A DNA stretch of 9,035 bases from SZUA-217 sp036446835 (GTDB lineage Bacteria > Actinomycetota > Acidimicrobiia > Spongiisociales > ZC4RG35): the NCBI GenBank assembly GCA_036446835.1, contig JAZFTT010000004.1, positions 1-9,035 of the forward strand. Direction: 5' to 3'. Each line of letters starts with the position of its first letter. The stretch's first letter is position 1. Both the position numbers and the translations under genes were made by a program. The notes beneath the pieces were generated by a model. The model was not told where the DNA came from and did no database searches. It was given only the letters and a program-made list of their open reading frames with translations. Below, piece by piece: positions 5,478 to 9,035 of the stretch.

Positions 5478-5483
5478 CCTCCT
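5478..5483 (-). promoter_or_regulatory. Strong ribosome-binding site of the SRPBCC gene
   Basis: AGGAGG on the minus strand with a 6-nt spacer to ATG 5471. It decides the start codon against the in-frame TTG at 5486. Confidence 0.85.
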
Positions 5484-5491
5484 CAATAGTT

Positions 5492-5534
5492 ATGACTAAT
5501 AACCTTAGTTACTCTAACTAACGATATTAGTCAT
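5492..5534 (-). promoter_or_regulatory. Double TetR-type operator (43-bp nested dyad)
   Basis: Two palindromes of the form ACTAA-N5-TTAGT lie at 5495-5509 (spacer TAACC) and 5517-5531 (spacer CGATA), centres 22 bp apart, about two helical turns, so on the same DNA face. The whole block is itself a dyad: outer arms ATGACTAATA and TATTAGTCAT, inner arms TTAGTT and AACTAA, all centred on the same point. On the minus strand one palindrome fills the -35/-10 spacer and the other covers the predicted transcription start. This is a classic arrangement for repression by a TetR-family dimer, here most likely the regulator encoded by the same operon. Confidence 0.85.
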
Positions 5535-5539
5535 GTCAA
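5511..5539 (-). promoter_or_regulatory. Promoter of the SRPBCC-TetR operon
   Basis: Minus strand: perfect -35 TTGACA (5534-5539), exactly 17-bp spacer, -10 TAGAGT (5511-5516, 4 of 6 consensus). Predicted start is near 5504, giving a leader of about 33 nt. The -35 lies only 6 bp past the dnaB stop codon. Confidence 0.8.
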
Positions 5540-5545
5540 GGAGGG

Positions 5546-7648
5546 TTAGCTGACGTCACGACCCAGGTTGGCGAACCGGGTGAACTCGGGCTGGAACGTC
5601 ATCTCCACAGGACCTGTCGAACCGGCGCGGTGCTTGGCGACGATCACCTCGGCTATTCCCCTCTTCTCCTGATCCTCAGGGTGGTAGTACTCGTGGCGGT
5701 AGATGAACATCACCACGTCGGCATCCTGCTCGATGGAGTTATGGGCAATGATCCCGTTGGCTAGGAAGTTGTGCGTCAACTCGACCGTCGCGTCAAATAC
5801 CTGCTGCTCTCCCCTCGGTGTTATGGACACCACCCGGTCCCAAACGACATCGGAGTCGGCAAGGGCATGCAGGTAATCGTCGCCGAGGGCAGCGGCGAGC
5901 CGTTTCATGCGGTTTCGAGACACACCCGACTTGTAGAGGGTCGAGTCGTAAGAGGACATCTCCAGGCGTCGAGCCAGCTCACGGGCCGACACGTTGGCGG
6001 CTGGCATGGCTTTCGACTTGACATAATCCCAGATCGACGCCGGGATCGAGTCGACGTTGGTGTTGGCCTCCTTCGCCCTCAAAACCGGTACAAGGGATTC
6101 AGCAACGGTGCCCCGACCTCCAGCCACACCAACCTCCGATAGGAAGGCAAACTGTGCCTCACGACCCGACTGCTTCTCCCCCTCAGGAACGGATCTCGCT
6201 GCAGCTATGCGCGACCCGGACTTGAGGTCACCCATGGGGACCCAACCGTCCAGTGTGAGGAATGGGTGATTGTCAGTGCCGGTGACGACTCGTCCCGAGG
6301 CGAGCTGCATCTCAAAGACCGGCTTGGTGCCGCTGGGAAAGGCATGGATCATGTTCGAACGGACCAGCCGGAACTTGTCGTCGAGGCTCCATACCGGAAC
6401 GTCCGTAACACCCGATTCAACCAGCTCCCCGAGAGTCACCTCCGAGTTGTCATCTGCGCGGATGAGACGGGTATCGGCCGTCAGGCAACCGCTTTCGCGA
6501 AGGTCGGACAGACGAGGTCGCTTGTCCTCCCTCTGCTCCAGTGACCTGTTCAACTGCGACAACGCGATGATCGGAACTCCGAGCTCCCTGGCGAGGTTCT
6601 TGAGATTCCTGGTGATCTCCGAAATCTCCTGTTGGCGGTTTTCTCGGTTGGGCGACTCCATCAACTGCAAATAGTCGACCACGACAAGCGAGAGTCCCTT
6701 CTTTCGCTTCAGTCGACGGCATTTGGCCCGGATGTCGGTGACGGTGACCACAGGGGAGTCATCGATGTAGATAGGCGCTTTGTACATTTTCCCTGCGGCA
6801 TCAACCACCCTTTGCCAGAGCGGGCCCAGTTGACCGGCTCGCAGTTTCATCGAGTCGACCTTCCCCACAGAGGACAGGATCCTCTGGACCAGTTCCTCCT
6901 TTGACATTTCGAGGGAGAAGATCGCCACCGATTCGTCCAGAGTGGCCACATTGATGGCGATGCCGAGTGCCAACGAGCTCTTCCCCATGCCCGGCCTCGA
7001 TGCCACGACAACGAGGTTGGCCGGTTGGAGACCAGCCAGTTTCCGGTCGAGATCCACGTAGCCGGTGGTCAGCCCGGTGAGCTCACTTCCTCTTTGCTCC
7101 ATCAGCTCGATCTGCTCGAGGACATCGCTCAGCATCGGTCCCACCTCGACGAGAGTCTGCGAAGAGCGCCTCTCAGCGACACCGAGCACGGCCTGCTCTG
7201 CCCGGTCGAGCACGATGGCGATCTCCTCGTCGAGGTTGAAAGCCACATCGGTGACCGCCGCCCCGGCACGGATCAGCTCGCGTCGTTTGGCGTGCTCCTC
7301 GACTATTCCCGCGTAGAAGGAGATATTGGATGTTGAGGGAACGATGTCGACCAGACGCGCCAGGTATTGGACTCCACCAACCTTCTCCAGCTCGCCATGT
7401 CGTCGCAAGACCTCAGAGACGGTGACAGCATCAATCGCCTGGTTGGAATCGAAGAGCTGTCGCATGCCCTCGAAGATGGCCTGATGCGCGGGCACGTAGA
7501 AGTCCTCTGGATGAATCTGATCCATGACCTCATTGACCGCGTCCACGGAGAGGAGCACAGCCCCGATGATCGACTCCTCTGCCTCACGCGAGTGCGGGGG
7601 ATTGCGGTAACTAGGCCGCAGCTCGCTTTGTTCGGTCATTCCAGTCAT
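5546..7648 (-). CDS. dnaB: Replicative DNA helicase DnaB, interrupted by an intein
   Basis: Precursor of 700 residues. After splicing it is a 450-residue host protein of normal family length. It is the hexameric 5'-3' helicase of the replication fork. The N-terminal DnaB domain covers about 18-125 and the RecA-like ATPase about 190-387 plus 638-700. Walker A is RPGMGKSS (218-225), Walker B LVVVDYLQLM (321-330), the EMSK motif 247-250 and SQLNRSLEQRED 364-374. The intein (388-637) follows DLRESG and precedes SIEQDAD. The C-extein carries AKHRAGSTGPVEM, the DnaB-type arginine/nucleotide-contact region. The start at ATG 7648 is supported by GGAGAGGA five nt upstream (7654-7661). The gene lies on the minus strand 215 bp after rplI, with its own candidate promoter. 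Host function depends on protein splicing. Confidence 0.97.
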   Translation of the reverse strand: MTGMTEQSELRPSYRNPPHSREAEESIIGAVLLSVDAVNEVMDQIHPEDFYVPAHQAIFEGMRQLFDSNQAIDAVTVSEVLRRHGELEKVGGVQYLARLVDIVPSTSNISFYAGIVEEHAKRRELIRAGAAVTDVAFNLDEEIAIVLDRAEQAVLGVAERRSSQTLVEVGPMLSDVLEQIELMEQRGSELTGLTTGYVDLDRKLAGLQPANLVVVASRPGMGKSSLALGIAINVATLDESVAIFSLEMSKEELVQRILSSVGKVDSMKLRAGQLGPLWQRVVDAAGKMYKAPIYIDDSPVVTVTDIRAKCRRLKRKKGLSLVVVDYLQLMESPNRENRQQEISEITRNLKNLARELGVPIIALSQLNRSLEQREDKRPRLSDLRESGCLTADTRLIRADDNSEVTLGELVESGVTDVPVWSLDDKFRLVRSNMIHAFPSGTKPVFEMQLASGRVVTGTDNHPFLTLDGWVPMGDLKSGSRIAAARSVPEGEKQSGREAQFAFLSEVGVAGGRGTVAESLVPVLRAKEANTNVDSIPASIWDYVKSKAMPAANVSARELARRLEMSSYDSTLYKSGVSRNRMKRLAAALGDDYLHALADSDVVWDRVVSITPRGEQQVFDATVELTHNFLANGIIAHNSIEQDADVVMFIYRHEYYHPEDQEKRGIAEVIVAKHRAGSTGPVEMTFQPEFTRFANLGRDVS
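5738..6487 (-). mobile_element. DnaB intein, 250 aa, with truncated endonuclease region
   Basis: An in-frame insert of 250 codons between Gly387 and Ser638 of the precursor. The splicing blocks are complete. Block A starts CLTADTRLIR with nucleophile Cys1. Block B is GRVVTGTDNHPFLT with the TxxH pair. Block F is VFDATVELTHNFLANG and block G IIAHN ends with His-Asn before +1 Ser. The site, RESG/SIEQD, is the one occupied by the Synechocystis DnaB intein. Between the splicing halves (about 110-215 of the intein) no LAGLIDADG motif is visible. What remains (NTNVDSIPASIWDYV, an HTH-like LARRLEMS segment, YKSGVSRNRMKRLAAAL, ALADSDVVWDRVVSI) resembles the C-terminal part of the actinobacterial DnaB inteins I recall. 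This points to loss of the nuclease core with splicing retained. Confidence 0.95.
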
Positions 7649-7863
7649 TTATGTCCTCTCCGACAAGATGCCATACGCCACCGACAGATTTGGGTCTCGA
7701 CGCGCAAGACCCCGCCGGACGGGGAAGTGGAAACCGCCTTCAGCAGGGGAAGTGAACCGAACATAGACCACCACACACGTCACCCCAACTCAAAGCGATG
7801 ATTGTTTTTCGCGGTGGAAAAGATTGACAGCTAACCGCGAAATTCGCGACTAGATCGAGTGGG
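7649..7863. other. Intergenic region between rplI and dnaB
   Basis: No gene is seen. On the minus strand it carries three related segments: CGCGAA (7843-7848), TTTCGCGGT (7834-7842) and ACCGCGAAA (7807-7815). The middle one can pair with either neighbour (a 9-bp stem with the last). Further on are a candidate dnaB promoter and a CCCCG/CGGGG hairpin in the dnaB leader (about 7710-7724). No T tract follows the hairpins, so the rplI 3' end may be U-poor or may read into dnaB. Confidence 0.5.
7760..7788 (-). promoter_or_regulatory. Candidate dnaB promoter
   Basis: Minus strand TTGGGG (7783-7788), 17-bp spacer, TATGTT (7760-7765). It would give a leader of about 105 nt containing a CCCCG-CCGGA-CGGGG-type hairpin. 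The -35 is weak (3 of 6). Confidence 0.35.
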
Positions 7864-8310
7864 TCAGGCCGGGATGATGTCGAGGGTGAGGGGGAACTCC
7901 ACCTCGGTGTGAACCTTGATCTGGATCTCGTGGAGACCGATCGCCTTGATCGACTCGTCCATCTCAACCTGACTCTTCTCCAACTCGATGCCGGTGAAAC
8001 GCTTGATGCCCTCAACGACGTCGGCGACCGAGACCGATCCGTAAAGCTGGCCTTCGTCACCCGCCTGGGCCGCGAGAACCACGCGGCTACCCACGAGCTG
8101 GGTGGCTATCGCCTCTGCAAGATCCTTCGCCTTGCGCTCTGTGGCAAGACGGGTCTGGCGGATGCTCGCAGCCGCCGCAAGCGCGCCATCGTTTGCCTTG
8201 ATGGCGTATTTCCGTGGCAACAGATAGTTGCGGGCGAACCCGTCGGCAACTTCGACAACGTCACCACGCTTGCCCAGGTCCACCACGTCGGACGTGAGTA
8301 TCAGCTTCAT
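7864..8310 (-). CDS. rplI: Large ribosomal subunit protein bL9
   Basis: 148 residues, the usual bL9 length. The N-terminal rRNA-binding domain (1-50) has the signature MKLILTSDVVDLGKRGDVVEV with GFARNYLLPRKYA. A long connecting helix rich in Ala/Lys/Arg follows (about 42-75), then the C-terminal domain with GQLYGSVSVADVVEGIK and a final HTEVEFPLTLDI strand. bL9 sits at the base of the L1 stalk and helps keep the reading frame. Its ATG overlaps the rpsR stop by 4 nt (ATGA), implying translational coupling. It is the third visible gene of the ssb-rpsR-rplI operon. Confidence 0.97.
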   Translation of the reverse strand: MKLILTSDVVDLGKRGDVVEVADGFARNYLLPRKYAIKANDGALAAAASIRQTRLATERKAKDLAEAIATQLVGSRVVLAAQAGDEGQLYGSVSVADVVEGIKRFTGIELEKSQVEMDESIKAIGLHEIQIKVHTEVEFPLTLDIIPA

Positions 8311-8579
8311 CGAGTACCCACATAGGGGAGAAGAGCCATCTCGCGAGCGTTCTTGACGGCCGTCGCCACCCTGCGCTGATCACGCGGGCACAGACCGGAA
8401 ACGCGACGACTGCGAATCTTTCCTCGATCCGAAACGAACCTGCGTAGGAAAGACGCGTCCTTCCAATCGAGCGCGCCCCCCTGAGCACAAACGGCGCAAG
8501 GCTTCGGCTTTCCCCTGCGATAATTCTCGCGTCGACCCCCCCGGGTCGCCCGCGGGGCTCTCTTGTTCTTACGTGGCAT
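8307..8579 (-). CDS. rpsR: Small ribosomal subunit protein bS18
   Basis: 90 residues with a basic Arg/Lys-rich N-terminal tail and the bS18 core DWKDASFLRRFVSDRGKI, then RSRRVSGLCPRDQRRVATAV and KNAREMALLPYV. Cys28, Cys31 and Cys64 (CAVC … LCPRDQ) suggest the zinc-type (C+) form, as in the rpsR1 gene of mycobacteria. bS18 binds 16S rRNA at the platform together with bS6, whose gene (rpsF) normally precedes ssb and should lie just outside the window. A strong AGGAGA Shine-Dalgarno (8587-8592) overlaps the ssb stop codon and sits 7 nt before the ATG, so translation is tightly linked to the upstream gene. Confidence 0.97.
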   Translation of the reverse strand: MPRKNKRAPRATRGGRRENYRRGKPKPCAVCAQGGALDWKDASFLRRFVSDRGKIRSRRVSGLCPRDQRRVATAVKNAREMALLPYVGTR

Positions 8580-8586
8580 TGAACTA

Positions 8587-8592
8587 TCTCCT
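8587..8592 (-). promoter_or_regulatory. rpsR ribosome-binding site overlapping the ssb stop
   Basis: Minus-strand AGGAGA shares bases with the TAG stop of ssb (8591-8593) and lies 7 nt upstream of ATG 8579, supporting that start and translational coupling. Confidence 0.8.
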
Positions 8593-9035
8593 AGAAAGGT
8601 GCTTCGTCGGGCCCGAAGTCATCACGGGCCACGGGCGCCGTCGCCGGCGCGCTGTCGGACTTCTTGTCGTTTGACCAGTCGCCACCCTGGCGCTGGGTCT
8701 TGTTGACCGTGGCAGTGGCCCAGCGTAGAGACGGCCCGATCTCGTCGATCTGAATCTCCACGACGGAGCGTTTATCGCCTTCCTGGGTCTCCCAGCTCCG
8801 CTGCTCGAGACGACCGCTCACGATCACCCTGGCCCCCTTCTGCAGCGACTCGGCGACCTGCTCGGCCTGCTCACGCCAGATGGTCCCGGTGAAAAAGCTG
8901 GTGCTCTCCTGCCATTCACCGTCCTGACCGCGCCAGCGACGGTTGACGGCCATCCGGATCTTTGCCATTGCGACACCCGATGGGGTGAACCGGAGTTCCG
9001 GGTCATCGACGAGGTTGCCGATGAGAGTGACGTTA
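8591..9035 (-). CDS. ssb: Single-stranded DNA-binding protein (5' end outside window)
   Basis: Minus-strand frame open to the window edge. About 147 residues are visible, starting NVTLIGNLVDDPELRFTPSG, which places the true start only a few codons beyond base 9035; ATG 8968 is internal. The OB-fold spans about 1-105, with MAKIRMAVNRRW, TSFFTGTIWREQAEQVAESL and KGARVIVSGRLEQRSW, all typical of bacterial SSB. A short disordered linker (about 115-137, rich in Ser/Ala/Pro/Asp) leads to the acidic tail DDFGPDEAPF, the tip that recruits replication and repair partners. The protein coats single-stranded DNA at the fork as a tetramer. ssb is followed 11 nt later by rpsR in the conserved rpsF-ssb-rpsR-rplI operon. 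Confidence 0.97.
   Translation of the reverse strand, partial: NVTLIGNLVDDPELRFTPSGVAMAKIRMAVNRRWRGQDGEWQESTSFFTGTIWREQAEQVAESLQKGARVIVSGRLEQRSWETQEGDKRSVVEIQIDEIGPSLRWATATVNKTQRQGGDWSNDKKSDSAPATAPVARDDFGPDEAPF

Noticed and set aside
7824..7829. Plus-strand TTGACA as a promoter -35
   Set aside because: No -10-like hexamer lies 16-18 bp downstream (CGACTA), and no plus-strand gene follows.

Overview
The window looks like chromosomal DNA from an actinobacterium (Actinomycetota). The evidence is the gene order ssb-rpsR-rplI-dnaB, a dCTP deaminase of the mycobacterial bifunctional (dCTP to dUMP) type, a PAC2-family protein, a 30-residue bS22-like ribosomal protein, fairly high GC content and several non-ATG starts. 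A deep-branching class such as Acidimicrobiia is possible, but this is inference; no taxonomic marker was searched.

Layout from left to right. (1) 1-767, plus strand: the 3' end of a PAC2-family gene, then a four-helix CopD-like membrane protein. (2) 788-1839, minus strand: homoserine kinase (thrB), the tiny bS22 gene and its intrinsic terminator. (3) 1864-2091, plus strand: a small two-helix membrane protein, divergent from thrB. (4) 2102-2875, minus strand: a lipoprotein with an additional transmembrane helix. (5) 3004-3236: tRNA-Gly(CCC), degenerate tandem copies of its 3' part, and a 21-bp perfect hairpin. (6) 3293-3868, plus strand: dcd. (7) 4042-5539, minus strand: a two-gene operon encoding a 4TM-SRPBCC fusion protein and a TetR-family regulator. 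Its strong promoter is overlaid by two matching palindromes. (8) 5546-9035, minus strand: dnaB interrupted by a 250-residue intein, then rplI, rpsR and the 3' part of ssb, which runs off the right edge.

How the genes fit together. ssb, rpsR and rplI form a tight translation/replication operon, with a 4-nt overlap between rpsR and rplI. dnaB lies 215 bp further downstream and has its own candidate promoter. The DnaB intein sits in the C-terminal catalytic domain at DLRESG/SIEQDAD. It keeps all splicing blocks but seems to have lost the catalytic part of its homing endonuclease. Directly behind dnaB is a compact self-contained module: a promoter with a consensus -35, two ACTAA-N5-TTAGT operators spaced 22 bp apart, a membrane-SRPBCC protein and a TetR/WHG-type repressor joined by a TGATG stop/start. 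This is very probably an autoregulated ligand-sensing switch and is the best candidate here for an undescribed system. Other points of interest are the intein deletion, the tRNA-derived repeats, the long hairpin and the small proteins, which standard annotation would probably miss.
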